Origin: Chitinispirillales bacterium ANBcel5
GTDB lineage: Bacteria > Fibrobacterota > Chitinivibrionia > Chitinivibrionales > Chitinispirillaceae
NCBI GenBank assembly: GCA_029688955.1
Contig: JARUKZ010000015.1
Span: 37,381 to 101,380 of the forward strand
Length of the DNA: 64,000 nt
Direction: 5' to 3'
The notes beneath the pieces are model-generated. The model saw only the letters and a program-made list of their open reading frames with translations. It was not told where the DNA came from and did no database searches. The position numbers were made by a program, and so were the translations under genes. Shown piece by piece: positions 1 to 8,076 of the stretch (position 1 is the first letter of the stretch; every line of letters starts with the position of its first letter).

Positions 1-1648
1 CTTCTTCAATGTTATCAAGAGTTGATTCCATATCTGCGGTGAAATGAACATCGAATATCTTGGGAAATTCCCGGATAAGAATATTCTTTACCATGTACCC
101 TATTTCTGTAGGTTTAAACCGTCTGCTTTCAACTTCAGTATATTTACGTCTTTTTAGCGTATCAATAATTTGAGCATAGGTACTCGGTCTGCCAATCCCT
201 TTGTCTTCTAATTCCCGCACAAGTGATGCTTCGGTGTACCTTGGTGGTGGCTGGGTAAAGTGTTGCTTATCAGAAAGAGCTTTCAGTGCTGGCTTGTCAT
301 CAACCTTAAGAACTGGTATTTTTTCATCCTGTTTATCACTACTTTCCGACGATTCATCTACACTTTCATCATAAAGAGCGAGAAAACCATCAAATTTCAT
401 TATGGAACCATTAGCTCTGAGAACACATTTATCACCGTCTATATCAACCCTTGTTGAATCGAAAAGAGCATTTTCCATCTGTGACGCCAAAAATCTTTTC
501 CAAATTAGTTCATAAAGTCTGAATTGATCTTTGGTTAAAAACTGTTTTACCTTTTCAGGAGCTAAATCGGGCTGTACCTGAGAGGGTCGAATAGCTTCGT
601 GAGCATCCTGAGCATTTTTGTTTTTTCCATACAGACGCGGAGCCGAAGGAAGATGTTTTTCGGTAAACATCGTCGCTATCAGCGATCTTGCGTCATTTAA
701 GGCCTCGGTCGCAATACGTGTTGAGTCTGTACGCATATAGGTGATAAGACCCATAGAGCCAAGATGCCCAAGTTCTAAACCTTCATAGAGTTGCTGTGCA
801 ATCATCATTGTTTTTGCTGCGCTGAAATTCAGTTTCCGGGAAGCTTCCTGTTGCAAAGTACTTGTAATAAAGGGAGGGTATGGCTTCCTTTTCTTTTCAG
901 TTTTCTGAACATCTATGACCTTGAATTCTGCCCTTTTAAGTCGATCTATCGTTGATTTTGCAGCAGTTTCATCGGGTAGTAATGGTTTGTCAACATTTGA
1001 GGCCTTGCGCCCTTCAATAGAAACAAGTTTAGCAGAAAACTGAGTCTTATCATACTCGAAAGTACCATGAATGGACCAGTACTCTTTCTTCTCAAAAGCG
1101 TTTATTTCATCTTCACGTTCACAGATAAGGCGCAATGCAACAGACTGCACGCGTCCTGCACTTAATCCCCTAAAAACGGTTCTCCAAAGAATGGGTGATA
1201 CCTGATAACCAACAATTCGGTCCAGTATCCTACGCGCCTGCTGTGCGTTAACTTTGTTCATATCAATTTGATGAGGATCATCGAACGCAGAAAGCACAGC
1301 CCTCTTGGTTATCTCATTGAACATGACCCGTTTGATATTTCCATTTTCTTTTGCTATACTTTGAGCCACATGCCAGGCAATAGCTTCCCCTTCACGGTCA
1401 GGGTCAGGAGCAAGATAGATATCATCAGCCTTTGCAGCTTCATCCTTTAACTCACGTAAAACACGCCTTTTGCCTTTAGATGGGGTGTATTTAGGCTTAA
1501 AATCTCGCTCTATGTCCACCCCCAGTTCTTTTTCGGGCAGATCAATTATGTGACCCATCGTTGCTCTCACAGCAAAATCTTTTCCAAGATATTTGGATAT
1601 CGTTTTACACTTTGCTGGAGACTCAACAACAACCAAATGTTTCGCCAT
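1..1648 (-). CDS. topA: DNA topoisomerase I, type IA (C-terminal part outside window)
   Basis: The minus-strand frame is open from the ATG at 1648 to the window edge, so about 549 codons of the N-terminal portion are present and the 3' end is missing. It relaxes negatively supercoiled DNA by passing one strand through a transient single-strand break. The translation begins MAKHLVVVESPAKCKTI, the typical TOPRIM opening, and the acidic triad of that domain is visible as APDPDREGEA near residues 80-90. The catalytic tyrosine lies in GLITYMRTDS at about residue 304, close to its place in E. coli TopA (319). The later HEAIRP and GIGRPSTYA motifs of the type IA fold are also present. The C-terminal zinc-ribbon region, if any, cannot be seen. 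It is followed downstream by unknown sequence and preceded by purH on the same strand, 94 bp away. Confidence 0.96.
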   Translation of the reverse strand, partial: MAKHLVVVESPAKCKTISKYLGKDFAVRATMGHIIDLPEKELGVDIERDFKPKYTPSKGKRRVLRELKDEAAKADDIYLAPDPDREGEAIAWHVAQSIAKENGNIKRVMFNEITKRAVLSAFDDPHQIDMNKVNAQQARRILDRIVGYQVSPILWRTVFRGLSAGRVQSVALRLICEREDEINAFEKKEYWSIHGTFEYDKTQFSAKLVSIEGRKASNVDKPLLPDETAAKSTIDRLKRAEFKVIDVQKTEKKRKPYPPFITSTLQQEASRKLNFSAAKTMMIAQQLYEGLELGHLGSMGLITYMRTDSTRIATEALNDARSLIATMFTEKHLPSAPRLYGKNKNAQDAHEAIRPSQVQPDLAPEKVKQFLTKDQFRLYELIWKRFLASQMENALFDSTRVDIDGDKCVLRANGSIMKFDGFLALYDESVDESSESSDKQDEKIPVLKVDDKPALKALSDKQHFTQPPPRYTEASLVRELEDKGIGRPSTYAQIIDTLKRRKYTEVESRRFKPTEIGYMVKNILIREFPKIFDVHFTADMESTLDNIEE

Positions 1649-1742
1649 AGTAGTTATTCCTTAGGTTACTTAACAGTCAGCCACTTTATCTGTTTGGATG
1701 AAATGTGTGCCGCCGTTCTTTTCACTTTTATAAATTTCATTT

Positions 1743-3371
1743 TTAGTGTTTGAAATGACGCATTCCTGTAAAAATCATTGCTATTCCAAACCTGTTACAG
1801 GCATCAATTACTTCATTATCCCTTTTTGATCCACCGGGTTGGATTATATACTTAATACCTGCAGCGTGTGCTTGCTCTACCGAGTCTGCAAATGGGAAAA
1901 AAGCATCTGAGGCAAGAACAAAATCTCCAAATTCACTAAATTCCTGATTAACCGGGATATCTTTTGATAATTCCTTATAATCACAGGACAGGTTTTCCCT
2001 TGCCTTGCTCAGCGCAAGTTTTCTGAGACTATCGACTCTGTTGGGTTGTCCTGCACCCATTCCCGTAATACGAAATTGCCCCCTTTTATATTCTTGGGCA
2101 AGTACAATTGCATTGGATTTGACATGTTTAGCCCCTTTCCATGCAAATTGAGCTAGTTTCTCTTTTTCCCCAGGAAAGTTATTTTCTGTTACACACTCCC
2201 AGTTTTTGAAGAGTACGTCATCAACACTCTGTCTCAGAAGACCACCCCGGATATGTTTTAAAACATAATCGTTGTCTTGCTTTTCTCCCAGAGGGTTTTC
2301 CAAAGCCAAAATTCGTAATGATGAGCTCTTTTGTTTTAAAAAATCTAATGCTTCTTTGGAAAAATCGGGAGCAATCAAAACCTCAACAAAGCGCCCTGAA
2401 AATACTTCAGCAACCTCTCGATCCACCGCTTTGCTCAGGGCAACGACACTGCCAAATGCAGAAACCGGGTCACCTGACCAGGCTGCTTCAAGTGCTTCTA
2501 AAATTGTTTCACCTGTAGCATACCCACAAGGATTGGTGTGCTTAATGATTGCCGCAGCAGGTTGATCACCAAGTTCCCTCACTGCCTCAAGAGCAGCATC
2601 AGTATCCACGATGTTATTGTAAGAGAGTTCCTTACCAGTAAGCTGCTTGGCTTCTGCTACGCAACCAGCTCTACCCATTCGGGGATCCTTATAGAAACTT
2701 GCGCTCTGGTGAGGATTTTCACCATACCTAAGTTTAACTCCGTTTCCATATTTTAAACGCAGGACTTCCTCCTGAAGATATACTTCTGAAAGATAGGTAT
2801 CTATGGCAGAGTCGTAGTCAGCAGTGTGCCTGAAAGCTTTTACTGCAAGTTTTTTTCGGCTTTCAAAAGAAATGGTGCCGTTTTCATCAAGCTCATCAAT
2901 AATATCGCAATAATCACAGGGGTCAACAACAACAGTAACATAGGCATGGTTTTTTGCAGAACTTCTAACCATTGTCGGACCACCTATATCTATGTTTTCT
3001 ATTGCGTCCTCAATTCTAACATCTTCCCTTGCAACAGTTTTCTCAAATGGATAAAGATTAACTACGACAAGATCAATCTGTTTAATTCCATTCTCTTTCA
3101 TCTCAGTGATATGGGTCGAATTGTCTCTTACAGCCAGTATTCCACCATGAATGCGGGGGTGAAGAGTCTTAACTCTACCATCCATTATTTCAGGATGGCC
3201 TGTATAACTGTCCACAGAAACAACGTCTACACCGCTTTCTTTCAGTTTCTTCCAAGTGCCACCGGTTGAGAGTATCTCCACACCCTTTTCTGCAAGGGCT
3301 TTTGCAAACTCCACAACACCGCTTTTGTCCGAAACACTTATCAAAGCTCTGTTTATTTTAATCGGCCCCAT
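1743..3371 (-). CDS. purH: Bifunctional AICAR formyltransferase / IMP cyclohydrolase
   Basis: PurH catalyses the last two steps of de novo IMP synthesis: formylation of AICAR with 10-formyl-THF, then ring closure. The 542-residue length matches the family (about 510-530). The N-terminal MGS-like cyclohydrolase domain opens with RALISVSDKSGVVEFA and STGGT. The transformylase domain carries the catalytic KHTNPCG motif at about residue 277, and the protein ends with the usual IIQPGGSKRD...GMRHFKH block. An AGGAG lies only three bases before the ATG, a short but workable spacing. It lies 94 bp upstream of topA on the same strand and may be cotranscribed with it. A second purine gene, purD, lies 13 kb away on the same strand, so the pathway is not clustered here. 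Confidence 0.97.
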   Translation of the reverse strand: MGPIKINRALISVSDKSGVVEFAKALAEKGVEILSTGGTWKKLKESGVDVVSVDSYTGHPEIMDGRVKTLHPRIHGGILAVRDNSTHITEMKENGIKQIDLVVVNLYPFEKTVAREDVRIEDAIENIDIGGPTMVRSSAKNHAYVTVVVDPCDYCDIIDELDENGTISFESRKKLAVKAFRHTADYDSAIDTYLSEVYLQEEVLRLKYGNGVKLRYGENPHQSASFYKDPRMGRAGCVAEAKQLTGKELSYNNIVDTDAALEAVRELGDQPAAAIIKHTNPCGYATGETILEALEAAWSGDPVSAFGSVVALSKAVDREVAEVFSGRFVEVLIAPDFSKEALDFLKQKSSSLRILALENPLGEKQDNDYVLKHIRGGLLRQSVDDVLFKNWECVTENNFPGEKEKLAQFAWKGAKHVKSNAIVLAQEYKRGQFRITGMGAGQPNRVDSLRKLALSKARENLSCDYKELSKDIPVNQEFSEFGDFVLASDAFFPFADSVEQAHAAGIKYIIQPGGSKRDNEVIDACNRFGIAMIFTGMRHFKH

Positions 3372-3505
3372 CTTCTCCTACCTAAATAGATTGAAATACG
3401 TAATATATATAGAATAGAACCTACAAAATGCTATTTGTACTGTTTTGATGCAAAAGAATTAAGAAATCTAGGGTAAGTCAGGGGATTAGCATCTCTAAAA
3501 AAGTA

Positions 3506-3541
3506 AATACCCTCAGGTCTTTTTGTGATCCTGAGGGTATT
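3506..3541 (-). terminator. Rho-independent terminator of the first GH5 gene
   Basis: A perfect 12-bp inverted repeat (AATACCCTCAGG at 3506-3517 with its complement at 3530-3541) encloses a 12-base loop. Read on the minus strand it is followed by a T-rich tract (positions 3505 down to about 3494). It sits 27 bp past the stop of the GH5 gene that ends at 3568. Confidence 0.85.
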
Positions 3542-3567
3542 ATCACCAATCCAGTATAAAATAAACA

Positions 3568-5868
3568 CTAATCAATGATTGTAGAGAAGACCTCTGCTTT
3601 TCTGTTTCCGATAAGACGAATCAGCCACAGTCCACTGGAAAGATCATTTACGCTTAATCGTGAATGAGTTACCCTTCCACTATGAACGATTCGTCCATTG
3701 GGTCTTAATAACTCATAACCAGTAAATTGATGCGATTCAGGTAACAAAATCTCTAATCCCCTCCGATTAGAAACAATCCTTACAGAGTTATTGTTTCTTT
3801 GCCGCATCCTGTAAGCAGAAGTATTTTGGGAACTAAATGCAATCCAGTTAATATTGAACAATCCGTGGGCATCTCCACTAAACGCAAGCCTGAGCATATG
3901 CTCACCCTCAGGAAGTTCTAACGTTGTACTTATAGTTTCCCAACTCTGCCATCCACCGGTAGTTGAGACATCAACAACCCCAAGTTCATTGTCACCAATC
4001 AGAAAGGTGATAGTTCCCCCCTCTGTTTCAGTCGCGACTCTAAGATCAACATCATATACACCTGCTCTTTCTACCCTAAGCTGGTACTCAGCCCAATCTC
4101 CTCCATCGATATATCCTATATTTTCTCCCCCACCGGCATCTTCTGTTGACTCTGTTTGAATTCCTGACATATTGACAAAGTCTTGAACCTGAAGTGTACC
4201 GGGTATGTTGTATAAAGAACCAGGGTCACCGGGATCGTCACCGGGATCGTCACCGGGATCGTCACCGGGATCGTCACCGGGATCGTCACCGGGATGCCCC
4301 CCATGATGGATCTGAAAATCCAACCAATTAATATTAAACAATCCATAGGCATCCCCGTTGAAAGCCAGTCGTAGTGTATGTTCACCCTGGGGTAGTTCTA
4401 ATGTTGTGCTTATAGTCTCCCAACTCTGCCACCCCCCGGTAGTTGAAACATTTACGCTTCCAAGCTCATTACCACCAATCAGAAAAGCAACTGTCCCCCC
4501 TTCACTTTCAGTGGCAACTCTAAGCTCAACATTGTAAGTTCCTGCATTATGAATAACTAATTGGTATTCAGCCCAGTCTCCATCATCGATATAGGCAATA
4601 TTGTCCCCTCCTCCGGCATCTGATGTTGACTCAGTTACAATTCCAGACATGGAATGGAAATGTTGGGCCTGAACAGTACCAGGTATACTGTGTGTGGCGG
4701 GGGCACCTGGATCGTCACCTGGATCGTCACCTGGATCGTCACCTGGATCGTCACCTGGATCGTCACCTGGATCGTCACCTGGATCGTCACCTGGATCGTC
4801 ACCCGGGTCAGGGTAGTCATAATCCTGAGCATACTCAATAAGTTTATTTCTAATAAAGTTTCCGGATGTACTTAGGTCACCTACATTCCATCCGCCCTGA
4901 GAACCAGGCGTATTGAGTATAGATGAGCTTTCGGTAAGATGGTGTACAGACCAGTTACACCAGCTAATATGATTTCGATCCATCCAGGCCAACCACTCTT
5001 CTGTTTCAGAAATATAAACCTGCCGATCATCTTCACCTCCGCCGCATGCTGCGGTTGTTCCCCATTCCGTAACAAACAGGGCAACATCTCTGTTTAGAGC
5101 TTCGTCTGCGAACCCTCTGTGAGTACTGCCATGTGTACCGGCATAAAAATGAAGCGTATAAGCCACATTGTCATCCATTGTAATAGGGTTTTCTGCGGCA
5201 ATATCCACTCTTTGACTCCAGGTTGGAGTGCCTGCAACGATAAGATTTTGGGCACCCTCTTCTCTTATAACCTCTATTACTTCTTCAAAGTAGGGTTTAA
5301 GCTCATAGTTCCAGTAATCTTTATGCTCAGTATACTCTTTAGACTCGATGGGTTCATTTAGTGGTTCATAAATTAAATTAGGTACATCACTGTACTCAGA
5401 CGCGATAGTTCGAAAAAAATCTTTTGCACCATCCAGTATATCCTTTGGCTCTTGGTCATCAGCATCGTAGGCATGGAAATCGACTATCACATATATCCCT
5501 CGGTCGATTGCAGCATCTATTACATTTCTAGCAAGATTTAATTGACCTTCCCTCTGCTCCGGATCCATGAAGCCATCTAACCTTTCACGGGTCCTGGCAG
5601 CAATAGCAGCTCTAACAACTGTGGATTTCCAGTCATCAACAAGGGTATTTACAACATTTTGATTATAGTAGTCTTCCCCCCCCCAGATACTCCAGTAAAG
5701 ACTCATTCCCCGAAGCTGCACAGGTTGGCTGTGTTCCCCAACAATCCTGTTTCCATCGACACGGAGCATTCCATGGTGATCTACAGGATTAGCGGGCTGT
5801 GAGAAGGCCAATGCCAGTGAAATTAAAATTAAAAGTATACTTTTCCTTAGTAGTAGAGTTTTTTTCAT
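3568..5868 (-). CDS. Secreted GH5 cellulase (endoglucanase) with two CBM6 domains and C-terminal sorting-like tail
   Basis: This 766-residue secreted glycoside hydrolase probably cuts internal beta-1,4 bonds of cellulose or related glucans. A signal peptide (LLLRKSILLILISLALAFSQ) precedes a GH5 barrel of about 310 residues. The acid/base Glu is E172 in LNEP and the nucleophile is E268 in VTEWGTT; the HFYAGTHG and ISWCNWSV blocks also fit the family. Then follow a PGDD-repeat linker, a CBM6, a second PGDD linker, a second CBM6 (both with NW..F sugar-site ends and DGGDWAEYQ-type cores), and a tail of about 75 residues (LLPESHQFTGYELLRPNGR) shared with the neighbouring cellulase, resembling a sorting domain. 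The frame also allows a TTG start at 5871, but AAGAGG six bases before the ATG at 5868 supports the ATG. Subfamily GH5_2 is my inference. Confidence 0.93.
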   Translation of the reverse strand: MKKTLLLRKSILLILISLALAFSQPANPVDHHGMLRVDGNRIVGEHSQPVQLRGMSLYWSIWGGEDYYNQNVVNTLVDDWKSTVVRAAIAARTRERLDGFMDPEQREGQLNLARNVIDAAIDRGIYVIVDFHAYDADDQEPKDILDGAKDFFRTIASEYSDVPNLIYEPLNEPIESKEYTEHKDYWNYELKPYFEEVIEVIREEGAQNLIVAGTPTWSQRVDIAAENPITMDDNVAYTLHFYAGTHGSTHRGFADEALNRDVALFVTEWGTTAACGGGEDDRQVYISETEEWLAWMDRNHISWCNWSVHHLTESSSILNTPGSQGGWNVGDLSTSGNFIRNKLIEYAQDYDYPDPGDDPGDDPGDDPGDDPGDDPGDDPGDDPGDDPGAPATHSIPGTVQAQHFHSMSGIVTESTSDAGGGDNIAYIDDGDWAEYQLVIHNAGTYNVELRVATESEGGTVAFLIGGNELGSVNVSTTGGWQSWETISTTLELPQGEHTLRLAFNGDAYGLFNINWLDFQIHHGGHPGDDPGDDPGDDPGDDPGDDPGDPGSLYNIPGTLQVQDFVNMSGIQTESTEDAGGGENIGYIDGGDWAEYQLRVERAGVYDVDLRVATETEGGTITFLIGDNELGVVDVSTTGGWQSWETISTTLELPEGEHMLRLAFSGDAHGLFNINWIAFSSQNTSAYRMRQRNNNSVRIVSNRRGLEILLPESHQFTGYELLRPNGRIVHSGRVTHSRLSVNDLSSGLWLIRLIGNRKAEVFSTIID
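4227..4298 (-). repeat. 12-bp tandem repeats encoding the second PGDD linker
   Basis: Five complete tandem copies of a 12-bp unit (plus-strand CACCGGGATCGT) plus a degenerate sixth encode a (PGDD)n acidic proline linker between the two CBM6 domains. The unit uses CCG for proline throughout, unlike the other linker in the same gene. Confidence 0.9.
4704..4810 (-). repeat. 12-bp tandem repeats encoding the first PGDD linker
   Basis: Eight exact tandem copies of a 12-bp unit (plus-strand CACCTGGATCGT, 4704-4799), with a diverged ninth, encode the (PGDD)n linker between the GH5 catalytic domain and the first CBM6. Length changes here would stay in frame. Confidence 0.92.
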
Positions 5869-5878
5869 CAAATACCTC

Positions 5879-5890
5879 TTGATCGATCAA
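5879..5890 (-). promoter_or_regulatory. 12-bp perfect palindrome abutting the RBS of the first GH5 gene
   Basis: TTGATCGATCAA is a perfect palindrome whose inner end overlaps the AAGAGG ribosome-binding site. A near-identical palindrome (TTAATCGATTAA) lies in front of the second GH5 gene. It could be an operator for a dimeric regulator or an element of the leader. The role is inferred; only the symmetry and placement are seen. Confidence 0.45.
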
Positions 5891-5913
5891 AGCTAAATTG
5901 CATTCTTATTGTT

Positions 5914-5936
5914 CTATATACTTGGTAGAAAAAAAG
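5914..5936 (-). promoter_or_regulatory. Promoter-like motif upstream of the first GH5 gene
   Basis: On the minus strand this reads TTTCTACCAAGTATATAG and ends about 45 bases before the ATG. It resembles ATTACCGAACTATA upstream of the second GH5 gene and ATTACCAAACTATA upstream of the InlB lipoprotein, at similar distances. A core promoter is the simplest reading, but no transcript start is known. Confidence 0.4.
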
Positions 5937-6110
5937 ACTGTTAAGGTTTGTTGTTATTTCTATATATTCGTAGACTGTAGTTTTGAACCACATATGCATG
6001 ATGAGTGGATCGGTTTTATTATGAGCATGGAATTTCCAACACAATTTACAGTAGACAGTGTTCATTTAAAACTTATGTCCAATTCAACCAGTCGATTACA
6101 TGTATAAAAA

Positions 6111-6140
6111 AATGCCCCAGAAAATTATCTGAGGCATTAC
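6111..6140 (-). terminator. Rho-independent terminator of the second GH5 gene
   Basis: On the minus strand AATGCCTCAG pairs with CTGGGGCATT (10 bp including one G-U pair) around an 8-base loop, followed directly by a run of seven T. It lies 24 bp past the stop at 6164. Confidence 0.87.
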
Positions 6141-6163
6141 AATGTATAAAGAATTATTGAAAT

Positions 6164-7927
6164 TTATCTGTCTATAACAGCAGAGAAGACTTCAGACTTT
6201 GCTGGACCATTGAGACGTATAAACCATAATCCTTTAGCCAGATTATTGATCCTGAGATTGGTTTTATTCAGTGATCCACTGGAAACGACTCTTCCATTTG
6301 GTCTGAGAAGTTCATAACCTGTAAATTGATGAGATTGAGGAAGCGTAAGGTTTAGTTCTCCACCTGACACAGCGACATTTACCTTAGTCTGATTAACATT
6401 TCTTGTTCTTAAAACAGAAGTAGAGGGCTTGATATCAATCCAGTTGATATTATACAGGCCTGAGGCTATACCTCTAAAATCCAATCTTAACATATGATTT
6501 CCGGCAGGCAACTCAAGTGTAGTTGAGAAAATATCCCAGTCTTGATACCCTCCAGTTCTAATTATCCTCACTTCTCCTAACGTATCATTTCCAATTGAAA
6601 AGTCCACCCATCCAGCGACTTCTGTTGCCGCTCTTATATCCACCTTATAATTACCAGCTTCATTCACCGAAATTTCGTACTCAGCCCAATTACCATTATT
6701 TATGTTAGCAATGTTTTTATCACCGCTTTCATCTTCTGTATCTTCAACTCTTATACCATCCATTTCGGTGTAATTTTGTGCCTGAATTCTTCCGGGAATA
6801 TCAAAAACCTGTGGATCATGAAAGACTGTGTCAGGACCTGCGGGAAGTTCCCAGTTTTGACTATAATCACGTAAAGTTTCTCTAATAAATCGACCGGATT
6901 CACTCAACTGACTTACACTCCAACCACCTTCCGCACCACCAGAGTTTAGAATCGCTGATAGTTCTCCTAAGTTTTGTACTGACCAGTTGCACCAACTTAT
7001 GTGCAGATTATCCATCCAATCAAACCACCTTCTTGTTTCTTCAATATAGACCTGTGGATTATGATAGTCGTTATCCGGATCTGGTCTTCCCCCATTTGCA
7101 TGCGTTGTTCCCCATTCAGATACAAACAATGGTATTCTTGCGTTAAGCGTGGCGCTCCAAGCGCTTGTCCTGAGTGAACTACCGTGTGTTCCTGCATAGA
7201 AATGCAATACATATGCAACGTTGTGATCATCAAGAGGGTTTTGAGCAGCAACATCAACCCTCTGACACCATTCAGGTGTTCCCACCAGAACAAGATTATC
7301 CGAGTGTTGCCTAATTGCAGCGATGACATTTTCATGATATGGTTTAAGTTCATGATCCCAGTATCCCTGAGCATCCCTGCCTTGATTAGAACGAATTGGC
7401 TCATTTAAAATTTCGAATATTACGTTTGGTTTATCTCCATACTCTTGTGCTATGGTGGTGAAAAAATCTATTGCGTATGATTCAATTTCGCTTACATTTT
7501 GGGCCTGTGTATCATAAGCATGAAAATCGACTACGACATAAACATTATTGGCAATAGCTGCATCTATAACCGCTCTTGCAAGGTTTAACTGGTACTCTCT
7601 ATCACTTGGATTATCGGAAGCGATGCCAACTCTGCCACTTGTTGTTCTGGCAGCAATTGCCGCCCTTATAACGGTTATTTTCCAGTCATTAACCAGAGTA
7701 TTTACCACATTTTCATTATAATAAGCATCTCCGCTTCCCCAATGCCCTAAACTCCAATACAAACTCATGCCTCTTAACTGTGCAGGTCGTCCATGGTTCA
7801 TACCAATGATTTTGTTATCATCAACTCTGAGATGCCCATGGACATCAACAGGATTTTCCTGCGCAAAAGCGGAGGACAGGGCGATAATTAAGCTCAAAAC
7901 TAAAAATTTCAGATTAACAACTCTCAT
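6164..7927 (-). CDS. Secreted GH5 cellulase (endoglucanase) with one CBM6 and C-terminal sorting-like tail
   Basis: A 587-residue paralogue of the GH5 enzyme directly downstream, and likely another endo-beta-1,4-glucanase. It has a signal peptide (LKFLVLSLIIALSSAFAQ), a GH5 barrel with acid/base E176 in LNEP and nucleophile E271 in VSEWGTT, then a single CBM6 (about residues 390-520) and the same tail (LPQSHQFTGYELLRPNGR). It lacks the PGDD linkers and the second CBM6 of its neighbour; the catalytic and CBM domains are joined by a short non-repetitive segment. GGAGG eight bases before the ATG at 7927 supports the start. The two genes are separated by a terminator, so each is probably its own transcription unit. 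Substrate preference cannot be read from sequence alone. Confidence 0.93.
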   Translation of the reverse strand: MRVVNLKFLVLSLIIALSSAFAQENPVDVHGHLRVDDNKIIGMNHGRPAQLRGMSLYWSLGHWGSGDAYYNENVVNTLVNDWKITVIRAAIAARTTSGRVGIASDNPSDREYQLNLARAVIDAAIANNVYVVVDFHAYDTQAQNVSEIESYAIDFFTTIAQEYGDKPNVIFEILNEPIRSNQGRDAQGYWDHELKPYHENVIAAIRQHSDNLVLVGTPEWCQRVDVAAQNPLDDHNVAYVLHFYAGTHGSSLRTSAWSATLNARIPLFVSEWGTTHANGGRPDPDNDYHNPQVYIEETRRWFDWMDNLHISWCNWSVQNLGELSAILNSGGAEGGWSVSQLSESGRFIRETLRDYSQNWELPAGPDTVFHDPQVFDIPGRIQAQNYTEMDGIRVEDTEDESGDKNIANINNGNWAEYEISVNEAGNYKVDIRAATEVAGWVDFSIGNDTLGEVRIIRTGGYQDWDIFSTTLELPAGNHMLRLDFRGIASGLYNINWIDIKPSTSVLRTRNVNQTKVNVAVSGGELNLTLPQSHQFTGYELLRPNGRVVSSGSLNKTNLRINNLAKGLWFIRLNGPAKSEVFSAVIDR

Positions 7928-7943
7928 CTAAAATGCCTCCATA

Positions 7944-7955
7944 TTAATCGATTAA
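7944..7955 (-). promoter_or_regulatory. 12-bp perfect palindrome before the RBS of the second GH5 gene
   Basis: TTAATCGATTAA, a perfect palindrome just upstream of the GGAGG, matches TTGATCGATCAA before the other GH5 gene (consensus TTRATCGATYAA). It is a candidate shared operator. Confidence 0.45.
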
Positions 7956-7973
7956 GTTAATTGTGTTAATTGC

Positions 7974-7992
7974 TATAGTTCGGTAATATAAG
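7974..7992 (-). promoter_or_regulatory. Promoter-like motif upstream of the second GH5 gene
   Basis: The minus strand reads CTTATATTACCGAACTATA, ending 46 bases before the ATG. It matches 17 of 19 positions of the sequence upstream of the InlB lipoprotein (47365-47383). A core promoter is inferred from the shared position and sequence. Confidence 0.45.
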
Positions 7993-8011
7993 ATATACTA
8001 CTATAGTATGG

Positions 8012-8049
8012 TAGAAAAAAAGCCGATGTAGGTTTATGAAATCGGCTTT
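8012..8049 (-). terminator. Rho-independent terminator of the symporter operon
   Basis: AAAGCCGAT (8019-8027) pairs with ATCGGCTTT (8041-8049) in a perfect 9-bp stem with a 13-base loop. Read on the minus strand, the stem runs into a T tract. It lies 27 bp past the symporter stop at 8077. Confidence 0.88.
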
Positions 8050-8076
8050 ATTTATTAAGGTTTTGTTATAATATTG

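Noticed and set aside
4623..4875. Antisense ORFs through the PGDD linker
   Set aside because: They are shadows of the 12-bp repeat in the cellulase gene; the repeat keeps all frames open.
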